Shown: piece after piece, positions 33,511 through 42,646 of the stretch
Layout: every line of letters begins with the position of its first letter
Position numbering within the stretch: position 1 is the first letter of the stretch
From: Elusimicrobiota bacterium
GTDB taxonomy: Bacteria; Elusimicrobiota; Elusimicrobia; UBA1565
Assembly (NCBI GenBank): GCA_016196755.1
Contig: JACPXC010000031.1
Span: 55,354 to 119,353 of the forward strand
DNA: 64,000 bases
Direction of reading: 5' to 3'
Notes under the pieces: generated by a model
Databases searched by the model: none
What the model was told of the DNA's origin: nothing
The model's input: the letters and a program-made list of their open reading frames with translations, nothing else
Program-made: the position numbers and the translations under genes

Positions 33511-34930
33511 AGCGCCGCGCCGCGCGGGGATCCCGCGCTGGGCGCGCCTGACGACGGTCCGCCTCGTCCGCCTGGCCGGCGACGCGGCGGCCGTCTCTCT
33601 GGCCCACTACTGGGCCTACCTGCTGCGATTTAGCTCCGATTGGCTCACCGACCGGGTCCCGGTCATCGGCGTGGTCCCTGGCTGGGAGCTCTACGGGCGC
33701 CTGCTCTGGCTGATCGTCCCGCTCTGGCTCGGCGTGTTCTGGTATGCCTCGCGGCTCTACCGGCACTCCTGGCAGAGCCCCTTCGACCGCTGGATCCAGA
33801 CCGCCAAGGGCGTGACGTTGAGCACGCTGGCGGTGCTCGCGACCACCCTGCTCTTCGGCCGCCTCGAGTATTCGCGCCTCATGCTCCTCATCGCCGGCGT
33901 CCTGGCCGGGGCCGGCGTCATCGTCGCGCATTCCATCGCCGCCTTGATCGATGAGCTCCTTGCCGGCTGGGAGAATATCTCGCCCATGCTCATCGTGGGC
34001 GGCGGCAAGGCCGCCGAGCTCCTGCGCGAGAACCTGCGCCAGCGCCATCCCCGCCTGCCCATCGTCGAGCGCGAGGACGTCCCCACGGTCGAGGAGCTCT
34101 CCGCGCTCGTCGCCTCGGAGGGGGTCGGCGAGGTGGTCCTGGCTCGGCCGCGCGCCGCCCACGAGAGCCTGCTGGCCCTGGCCGAGGCCTGCGAGAACGA
34201 GGGCCTCGACCTCCGGGTCCTCCCCGATCTCCTCGAGATCCGCCTGGGCGAACTGCAGTTCGACGAGTCGCTGGGCCTGCCCGCCTACCGCCTCCAGCAC
34301 ACCCAGATGACGCGCGCCAACTACCTCGCCAAGCGCGCCTTCGACCTGGCGGTCTGCCTGGTGGTGGCCGTGGTCCTGGGGCCGCTCCTCCTCCTCATCG
34401 CCCTGCTCATCCGGCTCGATTCGGCCGGTCCCGCCCTGTTCCGCCAGAAGCGCCTCGGCCTGCGCGGCGAGGTCTTCGAGGCGGTCAAGTTCCGCACCAT
34501 GGTGGTCGGCGCCGAGGAGAAGGTCGAAGAGGTCAAGGAGCAGGAAGGCTCGGCCGGCTTCTTCAAGGCCAAGGACGACCCCCGCGTCACGCGCCTGGGG
34601 CGCTGGCTGCGGCGCTACTCCTTCGATGAGTTCCCGCAGTTCCTCAACGTCGTCGCGGGCGAGATGAGCGTGGTGGGCCCCCGCCCCCTGGCCGTGACGA
34701 GCGGGGAGATGGAGTCGCTCGTCGCCCAGTTCGGGCCCACCGCCAAGAAGCGCATGAACACCTTGCCGGGCATCACCGGCCTGTGGCAGGTGTCGGGCCG
34801 CTCCGACATATCCGACGAGCAGCGCTTCGGCCTCGACCTCTTCTACATCGAGCGCTGGTCCTTGGGCCTCGACCTCGAGATCGTCCTGCGCACCTTGCCC
34901 GCGATGCTTTCCGCGAAGGGGGCCTATTGA
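33503..34930 (+). CDS. polyprenyl-phosphate sugar-1-phosphate transferase (WbaP/WcaJ type)
   Basis: A 475-residue priming enzyme. Several N-terminal helices (about residues 20-150) precede a CoA-binding-like domain with MLIVGGGKAAELL (about 168-180). The catalytic bacterial sugar-transferase domain starts at KRAFDLAVCLVVAVVL (about 277) and shows LFRQKRLGLRGEVFEAVKFR, RYSFDEFPQFLNVVAGEMS and VGPRPLAV, then PGITGLWQVSGRS. It transfers a sugar-1-phosphate to undecaprenyl phosphate, starting repeat-unit synthesis at the inner membrane. The start ATG 33503 overlaps the pepP stop by 8 bases, and the stop overlaps the TTG of the aminotransferase. Confidence 0.93.
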   Translation: MAEAPRRAGIPRWARLTTVRLVRLAGDAAAVSLAHYWAYLLRFSSDWLTDRVPVIGVVPGWELYGRLLWLIVPLWLGVFWYASRLYRHSWQSPFDRWIQTAKGVTLSTLAVLATTLLFGRLEYSRLMLLIAGVLAGAGVIVAHSIAALIDELLAGWENISPMLIVGGGKAAELLRENLRQRHPRLPIVEREDVPTVEELSALVASEGVGEVVLARPRAAHESLLALAEACENEGLDLRVLPDLLEIRLGELQFDESLGLPAYRLQHTQMTRANYLAKRAFDLAVCLVVAVVLGPLLLLIALLIRLDSAGPALFRQKRLGLRGEVFEAVKFRTMVVGAEEKVEEVKEQEGSAGFFKAKDDPRVTRLGRWLRRYSFDEFPQFLNVVAGEMSVVGPRPLAVTSGEMESLVAQFGPTAKKRMNTLPGITGLWQVSGRSDISDEQRFGLDLFYIERWSLGLDLEIVLRTLPAMLSAKGAY

Positions 34931-36048
34931 GCGCTGAACCCGTCGTCCCGCTGCTCGACCTGAAGCGCCAGTACGCCGTCCTGCGGCCCGAGCTGCAGGC
35001 CGCCGCTCAGCGCGTGCTCGACTCCGGCATCTTCGTCATGGGGCCCGAGGGCGCCGCATTCGAGACCGAGTTCGCCGCCGCCTCCGGCGCCAAGCGCGCC
35101 GTGGGCTGTTCCTCGGGCGCCCAGGCACTGACCGTGGCGCTCGAGGCGTTGGGTGTCGGTCCCGGCGACGCGGTGGCCGTGCCGGCCTTCACCTTCCTAG
35201 CCACGGCCGTCGCCCCCATCGAGCTCGGCGCTGCGCCGATCTTGGTCGACGTCTCGCCCGACGGCCTGACCATGGACGCCGCCGACCTCGAGCGCCGGCT
35301 GACGCCCGCCGTCAAAGCCGTCATTCCCGTCCACCTCTACGGCCGCCCCGCCGACATGGACCCGATCCTCGCCGTCGCCAAGAAGCGCGGGCTCAAGGTC
35401 GTCGAGGACTGCGCCCAGTCCCACCTGGGCCTCTACAAGGGACGCCCCATCGGCACGCTTGGCGACTTCGGAGCGTTCAGCTTCTATCCGTCCAAGAACC
35501 TCGGAGCTCTCGGCGACGCCGGGGCACTGACGACCGCCTCCGACGAGTTGGCGGTCCTCGCCGCCTCGCTGCGCAACTGCGGGCGGGGGCCCGGCGGCCA
35601 CTACGACCACCCGCGCGTCGGCCATAACTACCGCCTCGACGAGCTCCAAGCCGCGTTCCTGCGCGTCAAGCTGGCCCGTCTGCTCGAATGGACGCAGGGG
35701 CGCCGGCGCGTCGCCGACCTATACCGCGCGGGAATGGCCGGCCTGCCGGTCGGCCTGCCCACCGCCGACCGGCCCGGCGACCGACAGGTCTATCACGTGT
35801 TCTCTCTGCGCTCGGACCGCCGCGACGCGCTCAAGGCGCACCTCGAGTCCAAGGGCGTCAAGACCGGCGTCTACTACCCGGACCCTCTCCATACGCTGGG
35901 AGCGCTAAGACACCTGGGGCACCGGCCAGGCGACTTCCCCGAGGCGGAAAAGGCCGCCCGCGAGGCCCTGGCCCTGCCGATCTTCCCCGAGATGACCGAC
36001 GCCGAGGCGGGGCGGGTCGTCGCGGCCGTGCGCTCCTTCTTCGCCTGA
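34927..36048 (+). CDS. DegT/DnrJ/EryC1/StrS sugar aminotransferase
   Basis: A 373-residue PLP enzyme starting at TTG 34927 (TTGA overlap). VPLLDLKRQYAVLRPEL opens the protein, CSSGAQALTVAL (about 60-71) and VVEDCAQSHLG (about 160-170, Asp for the PLP nitrogen) are present, and the Schiff-base lysine is in FYPSKNLGALGDAG (about 189-202). These enzymes aminate UDP- or dTDP-keto-sugars. Together with the acyltransferase at 184-663 it suggests a 3- or 4-acetamido sugar in the polymer; GDP-4-keto-6-deoxymannose from gmd is one possible substrate (perosamine route). Confidence 0.92.
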   Translation: MSAEPVVPLLDLKRQYAVLRPELQAAAQRVLDSGIFVMGPEGAAFETEFAAASGAKRAVGCSSGAQALTVALEALGVGPGDAVAVPAFTFLATAVAPIELGAAPILVDVSPDGLTMDAADLERRLTPAVKAVIPVHLYGRPADMDPILAVAKKRGLKVVEDCAQSHLGLYKGRPIGTLGDFGAFSFYPSKNLGALGDAGALTTASDELAVLAASLRNCGRGPGGHYDHPRVGHNYRLDELQAAFLRVKLARLLEWTQGRRRVADLYRAGMAGLPVGLPTADRPGDRQVYHVFSLRSDRRDALKAHLESKGVKTGVYYPDPLHTLGALRHLGHRPGDFPEAEKAAREALALPIFPEMTDAEAGRVVAAVRSFFA

Positions 36049-36049
36049 T

Positions 36050-37171
36050 ATGCCCCGAATCCTCTACGTCTCCACCTCGACGACCATGGGCGGCGCGGAG
36101 AAGACCCTTTTCACGCTGGCGACCTTGCTCGACCCCAAGCTCGCCGAGGTGGCGGGCGTCGTCAGCCTCAAGCCCAAGGGCGAGTTCGCCCGCCGGCTGG
36201 CCGAGATGGACAAGAAGGTCTATTCGCTCGAGCTCAAGCACAAGCCCGGCCTCCGGGACCTCCAGCGCTTGGCCATCCTCATCCAGGAGCTCCAGCCCGA
36301 CCTGGTCCACGCCGTCATGTACCAGGCCATCCAGCTCTGCCGGGCCGTCAAGCGCATCGGCTACGCCGAGTACAAGCTGATCTCCAGCCCGCGCATCAAC
36401 TACCGCACCCGCGAACCGGTGTCGCTCTGGCTCGACGGCTGGCTCAAGAAGGCCGACGACCTGCTCGTCACCGAGTGCGACGCCAGCCGCGACTATCTCC
36501 TCAAGAAGCTCGACTATGACCCGGCCAAGGTCCGCACCATCCGCAACGGCGTCGACATCGCCGGCTGGCCGGTCTCCAAATCCGACCGCGCCCGCCTGCG
36601 CAAGGAGCTCGGCGTGGCCCACAACGAGGTCCTCATCGGCGCGGTCGGACGGCTCGACGAGCAGAAGGGACATACCTACCTCCTCGAGGCGGTGGCCAAG
36701 CTGCGCGCCCAGCACCCGGCGCGCCTGGTCATCATCGGGGACGGGCCGCTGCGCAAGGTCCTCGCCGACCGCCTGCGCTCGCTGGGCCTCGAGGGCGCGG
36801 CCCACCTGGTCGGCGAGCGCAAGGACGTCACCGCCTGGCTCTCGGCCTTCGACATCTTCGCCCTGCCTTCGCTCTGGGAGGGCCTCCCCAACGCCCTGCT
36901 CGAGGCGATGGCGCTCGGCCTCGCCGTCGTCGCCACCCAGGTCGACGGCGTCCCGGAGGCCGTGGCGCACGACATCTCCGGCCTGCTCTGCAAGCCTCAG
37001 GATTCCCAATCGCTCTACGTGGCCCTGCAGGACCTGATCGCCGAGCCCGAGCTGCGCAAGCGGCTGGGCGAGCACGCCAAGCAGGTGGTGGCCGAGAACT
37101 TCGGCCTGGGCCCCATGATCGACGCGTATCACGAGGTCTACCGCTCCGTCCTCGGGGTCGACCAGGAGTGA
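36050..37171 (+). CDS. glycosyltransferase family 4
   Basis: A 373-residue GT4 enzyme. STTMGGAEKTLFTLATLLDP (about residues 8-27) is the acceptor loop, TIRNGVDIAGWPVS (about 160-173), IGAVGRLDEQKGHTYLLEA, IIGDGPLRKVL and SLWEGLPNALLEAMALGLAV (about 278-297) form the donor domain. It lies two bases after the aminotransferase stop and overlaps the next methyltransferase gene. It probably adds the aminated sugar or the next residue to the lipid-linked chain. Confidence 0.92.
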   Translation: MPRILYVSTSTTMGGAEKTLFTLATLLDPKLAEVAGVVSLKPKGEFARRLAEMDKKVYSLELKHKPGLRDLQRLAILIQELQPDLVHAVMYQAIQLCRAVKRIGYAEYKLISSPRINYRTREPVSLWLDGWLKKADDLLVTECDASRDYLLKKLDYDPAKVRTIRNGVDIAGWPVSKSDRARLRKELGVAHNEVLIGAVGRLDEQKGHTYLLEAVAKLRAQHPARLVIIGDGPLRKVLADRLRSLGLEGAAHLVGERKDVTAWLSAFDIFALPSLWEGLPNALLEAMALGLAVVATQVDGVPEAVAHDISGLLCKPQDSQSLYVALQDLIAEPELRKRLGEHAKQVVAENFGLGPMIDAYHEVYRSVLGVDQE

Positions 37172-38124
37172 GCGCGCCGGCCTGCCCGGGCTGCGGGGAG
37201 ACCCGCGTCGCCTCGGCCCCGGCGAAGGGGACCGGGACGGCTCCCTTCTTCGTCGAGCGCTGCCGGGCCTGCGGGCTGGGCTGGACCTCCCCCGCGCTCT
37301 CCGACGCCGAGATCGCCGACTGGTACCCGCAGGGCTACTACGGCGACGGCAACGCGCGCTTCCACCCCCTGCTCGAGCGCCTGGTCCGCCTCTTCCAGAC
37401 CCGGCGCGCGCGGGTCATCCGCCGGCGGGCCGCCTCCGGCAAGGTCCTCGACGTGGGCTGCGGCCGGGGATTTCTGCTCAAGACCCTGCGCCGCCTGGGT
37501 TTCGAGCCGCACGGCGTGGAGCTCTGCGAGCACTCGGCCTGGCATGCGCGCAACCGCCTGCACATCCCGGTGCACGTCGGCGCGCTCTCCACGGCGCCCT
37601 ACGCGAAGGGCGCGTTCTCGGCGGTGGTGTTCTGGCACACCCTGGAGCACTTCGCCAAGCCCTTCGAGATGCTGGCGCTCGCCCACGGCCTGCTCAAGCC
37701 CGGGGGCCTGCTCGTGGTCGCCGTCCCCAATTCCGAGAGCCTGCAGGCCGCCGTGGCCGGCACGGACTGGTTCCACTTGGACGTCCCGCGCCACTACTGG
37801 CACTTCGGCGCCTCCTCGCTCAAGCGCGCGCTCGACCGCGCGGGCTTCACCGTCGTCAAGGAGGACCACTTCAGCTTCGAGCAGAACCCCTACGGCTGGC
37901 TGCAGAGCCTGCTCAACCTGGTGACGCCGCGCTTCAACTTCCTCTACGACTGGCTCAAGACCAAGTCCGCGCGCACCGCGCCCTTGCGCAAGAACCCCAA
38001 GCAGGCGCTCTGGACCCTGGGCCTGGCCGCCGTCGGCGCGCCGCTGGCGGTCCTGCTGACCGTGCTCGAGGCCGGCCTGCGCCGCGGCGGCACCGTCGAG
38101 ATGTACGCGGTGAAGCGCGGGTGA
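37168..38124 (+). CDS. SAM methyltransferase with N-terminal zinc ribbon
   Basis: A 318-residue protein starting at GTG 37168. Residues 5-40 carry two CxxC pairs (CPGCGET, CRACGLGW) that should bind zinc. The methyltransferase part begins at VLDVGCGRGFLLKTLRRLG (about residue 92), with HGVELCEHSA, FWHTLEHFAKPFEM and LKPGGLLVVAVPNS. A C-terminal hydrophobic stretch (about 275-305) probably anchors it. Zinc-ribbon methyltransferases of this type are common in surface-polysaccharide loci. It overlaps both neighbours. Confidence 0.88.
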   Translation: MSAPACPGCGETRVASAPAKGTGTAPFFVERCRACGLGWTSPALSDAEIADWYPQGYYGDGNARFHPLLERLVRLFQTRRARVIRRRAASGKVLDVGCGRGFLLKTLRRLGFEPHGVELCEHSAWHARNRLHIPVHVGALSTAPYAKGAFSAVVFWHTLEHFAKPFEMLALAHGLLKPGGLLVVAVPNSESLQAAVAGTDWFHLDVPRHYWHFGASSLKRALDRAGFTVVKEDHFSFEQNPYGWLQSLLNLVTPRFNFLYDWLKTKSARTAPLRKNPKQALWTLGLAAVGAPLAVLLTVLEAGLRRGGTVEMYAVKRG

Positions 38125-39611
38125 GAAGCTTCCTCATCGTCCTCGCGACGGCGGCGGCCGTGTGCGTCGGCAACGCCAGCCGCATCCGCGGCATCCCGCC
38201 GCCCTGGACCGCGGCGCTCGTCCTCTCCGCGGCCTGCCTCTTCGCCGAGTGGCGCAAGCGCCGCGCCGCGGGCCAGGAGCTCCTGGCCGCCCCCGCCCAT
38301 CTCCCCGTCTTCCTGCTCTGCATGAGCGCCTATATGGCCACGATGCGCTGGCACGGCGGCGACGACATCCCAAACTCGCTGATCCCGTTCGGCATCCTGC
38401 GCCACGGCACGCTCTCGCTGGAGCCCTTCCGGGCCAAGTTCGAGACCGAAACCCTCCACGACTTCCTCTCGCCCGTCGACGGACCCCTGCTCTCGATCTT
38501 CTCGGTCGTCCCGGCCGTCCTGGCCCTGCCGGTCTACATCCTGCCCGCCATGGCCGGCGGCGCGCCCAACGACTTCGGCCTGCACAACCTCTCGAAGATC
38601 TCCGGCGCGCTGATCACGGCGCTCTCCGTCGTCCTGGTCTACGAGGCCTGCCTGCGGCGCAAGGCCGCCGAGCGCTGGGCGGCGGCCTGCGCTTTGTTCT
38701 ACGGCTTGGGCACCTGGTCGTGGAGCGTGTCGAGCCAGGCTTTGCACTCGCACGGGCCGGCCCAGCTCGGCACCGCGCTGGGGATGCTCGGCCTCCTCGG
38801 CGAGCGCCCGCGCGACGCCGCGCTGGCGGGCCTGGGCTTCTCGCTGGCCGTCGCCTCGCGCGAGGACTCGGTGTTCTTTTTCGCCGCCGCCGGCCTATTT
38901 ATCCTCGTCCATCGCCCGCGCGGCCTCGTCCCCTTCATCTTGGGCGCCGCGGGACCCCAACTCTTCAACGCCGCCTACTGGCTCTGGTACACCGGCGTCC
39001 TGCGCCCGCCGTATCTCGGCGCGCAGGGCCACATGTTCGGGGACTTTCAGGCCCGCGCGGTCTGGGGTATGGTGGCCAGCCCGACCCGGGGCCTCATCTT
39101 CTTCTCGCCCGCCGCGCTGTTCGCGCTCTGGGCCATGGCCCGCGCCTCGCGAGACCCCGAGCGGCGCTGGGCGCCGTATCTGCTCGCCGCCTCGGCGGGC
39201 ATGATCGTCTTCGTCTCCTACCGCGTGACCTGGACCGGCGGGCAGACCTTCGGGACGCGCTACTACGCGGCGGCCTGCGCCATCTGGACCGTGGCGCTGG
39301 CCGAGCTGGGGCCGACGATAGCGGCGTCGACGCGCCTGCGCGCCGCTTGGGCCGCCGCCTTCGCGGCCTCGGCCGTCGTCCACGCCGCGGGGGCATTCTT
39401 CCCGTACCCCGGTTCGTTCATGACGCAGGGCGCCGAGGCCGAGCTCTGGCAGTGGAGCCTGCATCCCGCCGCGAACCTGTTCCGCGCGGCGGGACCGATG
39501 AGCGGACTCCCCGCGCCGGCGAGACTAGCGGCGGCCGCCGCCTTTTTGGCCGCCGGCCTGCCGCTGGCCCGGTGGGCGTACCGCTCGGCCGAAGCTAACC
39601 GCCGATCGTAA
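38121..39611 (+). CDS. multi-pass membrane protein, GT-C glycosyltransferase-like
   Basis: A 496-residue protein with about eleven hydrophobic helices from residue 3 to 490, starting at GTG 38121 (GTGA overlap). A loop with MRWHGGDDIPNS (about residues 74-85) after early helices carries an acidic pair, as in GT-C enzymes that use polyprenyl-phosphate sugars. Other recognisable motifs are lacking. Wzy-like polymerase or a polymer-modifying transferase are alternatives. Its 3' end overlaps the 3' end of the minus-strand gene at 39595 by 17 bases, closing the polysaccharide run. Confidence 0.68.
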   Translation: MRSFLIVLATAAAVCVGNASRIRGIPPPWTAALVLSAACLFAEWRKRRAAGQELLAAPAHLPVFLLCMSAYMATMRWHGGDDIPNSLIPFGILRHGTLSLEPFRAKFETETLHDFLSPVDGPLLSIFSVVPAVLALPVYILPAMAGGAPNDFGLHNLSKISGALITALSVVLVYEACLRRKAAERWAAACALFYGLGTWSWSVSSQALHSHGPAQLGTALGMLGLLGERPRDAALAGLGFSLAVASREDSVFFFAAAGLFILVHRPRGLVPFILGAAGPQLFNAAYWLWYTGVLRPPYLGAQGHMFGDFQARAVWGMVASPTRGLIFFSPAALFALWAMARASRDPERRWAPYLLAASAGMIVFVSYRVTWTGGQTFGTRYYAAACAIWTVALAELGPTIAASTRLRAAWAAAFAASAVVHAAGAFFPYPGSFMTQGAEAELWQWSLHPAANLFRAAGPMSGLPAPARLAAAAAFLAAGLPLARWAYRSAEANRRS

Positions 39612-41799
39612 GCCGCCCGCCGCTCACCGACAGCGACGGGACCGAGATCCTAAACGGCAGCTCCGAGGTGGGCGTAAACGGCAGGACGATCCGGCTGGCC
39701 GAGAAGAGCCGCACCGGCAGGGGGACGCCCATCAACGCGGCTCCACGCACCTGAACCTCGAGGCCGGCGCCGTCGGGAAGCAGTTTGAGCTCGACGGCCG
39801 CCCGCACGGGTTTGCCCTTGAGCTTGCCTTGCGCCGCGGCGACGCCGCCCTCGAGCGAAGCCGTCGCGCCCTCGAGGCCCTTCACCCGGGCGCCGAGGAA
39901 GAAGGCCAGCGCCTCCTGGCTCACCGAGGCCTTGCGCAGGGTCACGGCGTCGAGCCGCGTGAAGCGCGGGTCCGAGAGCGGGTCTTTCTTGGCGGCGTCG
40001 GTCTCGTCGGCGTTAAGCAGCGCCAGCCTCTCGAGCGTCAAGTTCACGCCGGTGACCTCGAGGCCGCGGATCATGAGGCTGGCGGCCCGGACCTCGACCT
40101 TGGGGTAGACGCCGCGCTCGGCGTCCCAGCGGCCGAAGTCGAGCTCGAGGCCCTCGGCCTTGAAGTTCCCTTCCTCGAAGTAGTCCACGCGCAGCTTGCC
40201 TTCCCCGGCCGGGGCCTTGGTCAGGCGGCGGCGCTGGAACAGGACGGCCTCGGTCTTGTCGGGCAGCGGCCAGCGGCGCGCCTCGCGCCAGCCGACTTGG
40301 AACCAGCGCCCGGGGTCGAGCATGACCCGCTGGACCTCGGGAAGCTGGCCGGTCACCGAGGCGGGGCCCAGGTCGCCGGTCTTGACCAGGACGAACTCGC
40401 AGAGCTCGGTGTAGCGCTTGGTGATGCCGCGGATGCGCAGGCCCTCGATGCCCAGCCGTTTGCGCTCCCAGTTGAGCACCGGCCCGTTGAGGCGCGGGTG
40501 GTTGGCCACGAAGGCGATGTTGGAGAACGGCAGGCTCGTGTCGCGCAGGTCCTGGGCGGCGCGCAGGATCTCGCCGTGGCGCCAGTCCTCGCGCGCGGGC
40601 AGGTCGGACTTGAAGATAAATAGCGGCAGGCCGGGGTTGAACCCGACCCTGCCGACCGCCCCGCGCGGGTAGTTCCACGCCATCGCCAACGACAACGCGC
40701 AGGCCGCCGCCGAGACTCCTTTCGGCCACGGCCCCATGGCCAGGACGGCCAGCGGCGTGATGCCGGGGAGCAGATAGCGGAGCTGGCGGTTGGGGACGAT
40801 GGTCCAGAAGATCAGCGAGGAGACGAACCAGGCGGGCAGGATCCAGGCGTCCTCGGTGCGGCGGCGCAGGGTCGGGACGAAGGCCGCCAGGACGCCGAGG
40901 AGGAAGAGGGGCAGCTCCAGGCCGTCGGCCATCTGCAGGACGTAGCTGAACACCGCCCCGCCCTGCCAGATCGGGACCGCTTGGTCGGCGGCGGCCTCGA
41001 AGAGCCGGGGGGCTAAGATCGGCGCCTGGGCCAGGTACCACGGGCCGGCCAAGACGGCGGCGGAGCCGCCGGCAAGCAGAAGTCCGGCGATGTGGCTGGA
41101 CGTGAAGGCGTTGAAGGCGATGAAGAGCACGGGGAGGAAGTATGAGAAGGCGCTCCATTTGGTCATCATCGCCGCGGCGAACAGGACGCCGAAGAGCAGG
41201 GACTGGCCCTTCTTCCGGAAGCCGTCGGAGGCGGCCAAGGCCCAATAGCCGGCCGCCACCCAGGCGCAAAGCGCGATGTCGACGAGCACCTCGCGCTGGA
41301 GCCACTGCACGTTCGGCACGCAGGTGATGAGGACGGCGGCGCCGAGGCCCTGCCAGTCGCCGAGGAAGTGCCGCCCCAGCCCCCAAGCCGCGAAGCAGAA
41401 GAAAGCCAAATAGGCCCAGTTGAGCCACAGGAAGCCCGCGACAGGGTCGGCCGCGCCCAACGCCGGCTGACCGGTCAAGTGGAAGAGCAGGGGAAACGGC
41501 GGCATGCCCGGCTTGGGCGGCATGCGCATCGCGCAGCCGAGGTCGCCCTGGGCCAGGCACTGCTTCAAGTCCCACGCCGTCTCGAGCTGGACCGACTGGT
41601 CCCAGCCCTGCGGACGGTTGTCGTTGGCGATCCAATGCTTGGTCTGGGAGGCGTGGAAGCCTATTAGTAGAAGTAGGCCCAGGAGACTGCCGGCCAAGTC
41701 GCGCGGCCGGGAGGTCCGGACGGCGGGAGGCGGCTCAAAATCGTCAGGTTCGTCGATATTGCCGGAACGGCCCGGTAGCCCGCGATATTCGCCTTCCAT
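39595..41799 (-). CDS. GT-C glycosyltransferase fused to LmeA/DUF2993-like domain
   Basis: A 734-residue two-part protein. Residues about 35-400 form a membrane domain of about ten helices; the loop after the first helix includes NDNRPQGWDQSVQLETAW, and VPNVQWLQREVLVDIALCAW and FAAAMMTKWSAFSYFLPVLF follow, as in PMT/ArnT-like GT39 proteins. Residues about 525-734 are soluble and match the layout of DUF2993 (LmeA) proteins: AASLMIRGLEVTGVNLTLER, VSQEALAFFLGARVKGLEG and an ending with LPFRISVPSLSVSGGRLTIG. LmeA binds phospholipid and supports mannan elongation in mycobacteria. A fused lipid-binding module could present the lipid donor on the periplasmic side. TATAAT lies 9 nt before the ATG. 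Confidence 0.75.
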   Translation of the reverse strand: MEGEYRGLPGRSGNIDEPDDFEPPPAVRTSRPRDLAGSLLGLLLLIGFHASQTKHWIANDNRPQGWDQSVQLETAWDLKQCLAQGDLGCAMRMPPKPGMPPFPLLFHLTGQPALGAADPVAGFLWLNWAYLAFFCFAAWGLGRHFLGDWQGLGAAVLITCVPNVQWLQREVLVDIALCAWVAAGYWALAASDGFRKKGQSLLFGVLFAAAMMTKWSAFSYFLPVLFIAFNAFTSSHIAGLLLAGGSAAVLAGPWYLAQAPILAPRLFEAAADQAVPIWQGGAVFSYVLQMADGLELPLFLLGVLAAFVPTLRRRTEDAWILPAWFVSSLIFWTIVPNRQLRYLLPGITPLAVLAMGPWPKGVSAAACALSLAMAWNYPRGAVGRVGFNPGLPLFIFKSDLPAREDWRHGEILRAAQDLRDTSLPFSNIAFVANHPRLNGPVLNWERKRLGIEGLRIRGITKRYTELCEFVLVKTGDLGPASVTGQLPEVQRVMLDPGRWFQVGWREARRWPLPDKTEAVLFQRRRLTKAPAGEGKLRVDYFEEGNFKAEGLELDFGRWDAERGVYPKVEVRAASLMIRGLEVTGVNLTLERLALLNADETDAAKKDPLSDPRFTRLDAVTLRKASVSQEALAFFLGARVKGLEGATASLEGGVAAAQGKLKGKPVRAAVELKLLPDGAGLEVQVRGAALMGVPLPVRLFSASRIVLPFTPTSELPFRISVPSLSVSGGRLTIGG

Positions 41800-41808
41800 T
41801 GGCGCCCG

Positions 41809-41814
41809 ATTATA
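41809..41814 (-). promoter_or_regulatory. -10 promoter of the GT-C/LmeA gene
   Basis: Consensus TATAAT on the minus strand, 9 nt before ATG 41799. Initiation would leave a leader of only a few bases. It sits between the hairpin at 41826-41858 and the gene. Confidence 0.55.
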
Positions 41815-41825
41815 GTAATTGCCGA

Positions 41826-41858
41826 CGGCGGCCGGGGCGCGGGGCGGCCCGGCCGCCG
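41826..41858 (-). terminator. strong hairpin after the tetraheme cytochrome gene
   Basis: CGGCGGCCGGG and CCCGGCCGCCG form a perfect 11-bp stem with an 11-nt loop directly after the TGA stop of the cytochrome gene (41860). There is no clear run of T, so it may be a weak terminator or an mRNA-stabilising end. Confidence 0.5.
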
Positions 41859-41859
41859 A

Positions 41860-42600
41860 TCAGCGGTCGTGGCAGGCCAGGCAGGTTTCGCCCATGCGGA
41901 GGATGTTGTAGTTGGGGGCCTCGTAAGTCTCGCCGGAATGCATCGAATGGCAGCTGGTGCAGCCGACGCTGCCCTTGTAGTCCATGGCGACCTGGGCCTT
42001 GAAATAGGCCGGCGCGCCGGGATAGTCCGTGGACAACGCGCTAAAGAAGCCCTCCCGACCCCAAGGGATGCGGATTCCGACGGGGTGCTTGGCGTGCATG
42101 TCCGTGCCGAAGTTCCTGCGCGTGTCGGAGTTGGGCGGGTCCGGGTTCATCTTCACCCCCCCGCCGATGGCCGTCACGCCGTCGTGACAGGACAGGCAGC
42201 GTCCCGAGCCCGACTTCTCGAAGTCCTCGGCCGAGAGGAAGCGGCCGTCGTCGGCGCCCAGGGTCTTGCCCGCGTACTCGAGCTGCCCGTTGGCGCCGAG
42301 GCGCTCCGCGCCCTGCGCGTCATACACGACCCAGCTCTGCCCGGACGTCACCGTCCGCGCCCAGAGCTGTTTTGCCTGTGCGGCCTTGTGGGGCGCGTGA
42401 CAGGGGGCGCACTGACCGGCGGGACTGAAATAGAGCGCCCAGGTCCCCGGCGCCGTCTCCCAACCGACATAGCCCCGGGTGAAGTCATGGCGCGAGCCGC
42501 CGATCTTGAGGCCGAACTCGTTGGCGAATGCCAGCACGCCGCATGCGGCCGTGAGCGATAACGCGCAAGACGCCGCTCTCAGCCCTGAATTCCTCGCCAC
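41860..42600 (-). CDS. tetraheme c-type cytochrome, paralog B
   Basis: About 246 residues with a signal peptide (to about residue 26, ending AFA) and four CxxCH motifs: CAPCH, CLSCH, CTSCH and CLACH. The mature start ANEFGLKIGGSRHDF nearly repeats that of the cytochrome at 47643-48371 (ANEFGKKIAGSKHDF), and heme spacing is alike, so they are duplicates. It should carry electrons in the periplasm or at the outer membrane next to the barrel encoded just upstream. GTG 42600 is the assumed start: the -12 box of a sigma-54 promoter candidate lies 14 nt away, implying a nearly leaderless mRNA. It ends the minus-strand cytochrome run. Confidence 0.88.
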   Translation of the reverse strand: MARNSGLRAASCALSLTAACGVLAFANEFGLKIGGSRHDFTRGYVGWETAPGTWALYFSPAGQCAPCHAPHKAAQAKQLWARTVTSGQSWVVYDAQGAERLGANGQLEYAGKTLGADDGRFLSAEDFEKSGSGRCLSCHDGVTAIGGGVKMNPDPPNSDTRRNFGTDMHAKHPVGIRIPWGREGFFSALSTDYPGAPAYFKAQVAMDYKGSVGCTSCHSMHSGETYEAPNYNILRMGETCLACHDR

Positions 42601-42613
42601 GGACCTCGCACTC

Positions 42614-42628
42614 GCAACAGAGTTTCCG
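42614..42628 (-). promoter_or_regulatory. sigma-54 (-24/-12) promoter candidate of tetraheme paralog B
   Basis: On the minus strand GG-N10-GC with TTGC: CGGAAACTCTGTTGC. The -24 GG is at 42627-42626 and the -12 GC at 42615-42614. Predicted start about 42602, next to GTG 42600. A CGGAC-N6-GTCCG dyad abuts it, exactly as in the promoter of paralog A. Confidence 0.6.
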
Positions 42629-42642
42629 GACCGGGATGTCCG
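42627..42642. promoter_or_regulatory. CGGAC-N6-GTCCG dyad at paralog B promoter
   Basis: Inverted repeat CGGAC/GTCCG with 6-bp spacer overlapping the -24 element by one base. The surrounding 20 bp match the promoter of paralog A (48434-48453) at 17 positions. Could be an operator for a second regulator, or just ancestry of the duplicated promoter. Confidence 0.5.
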
Positions 42643-42646
42643 CGTC

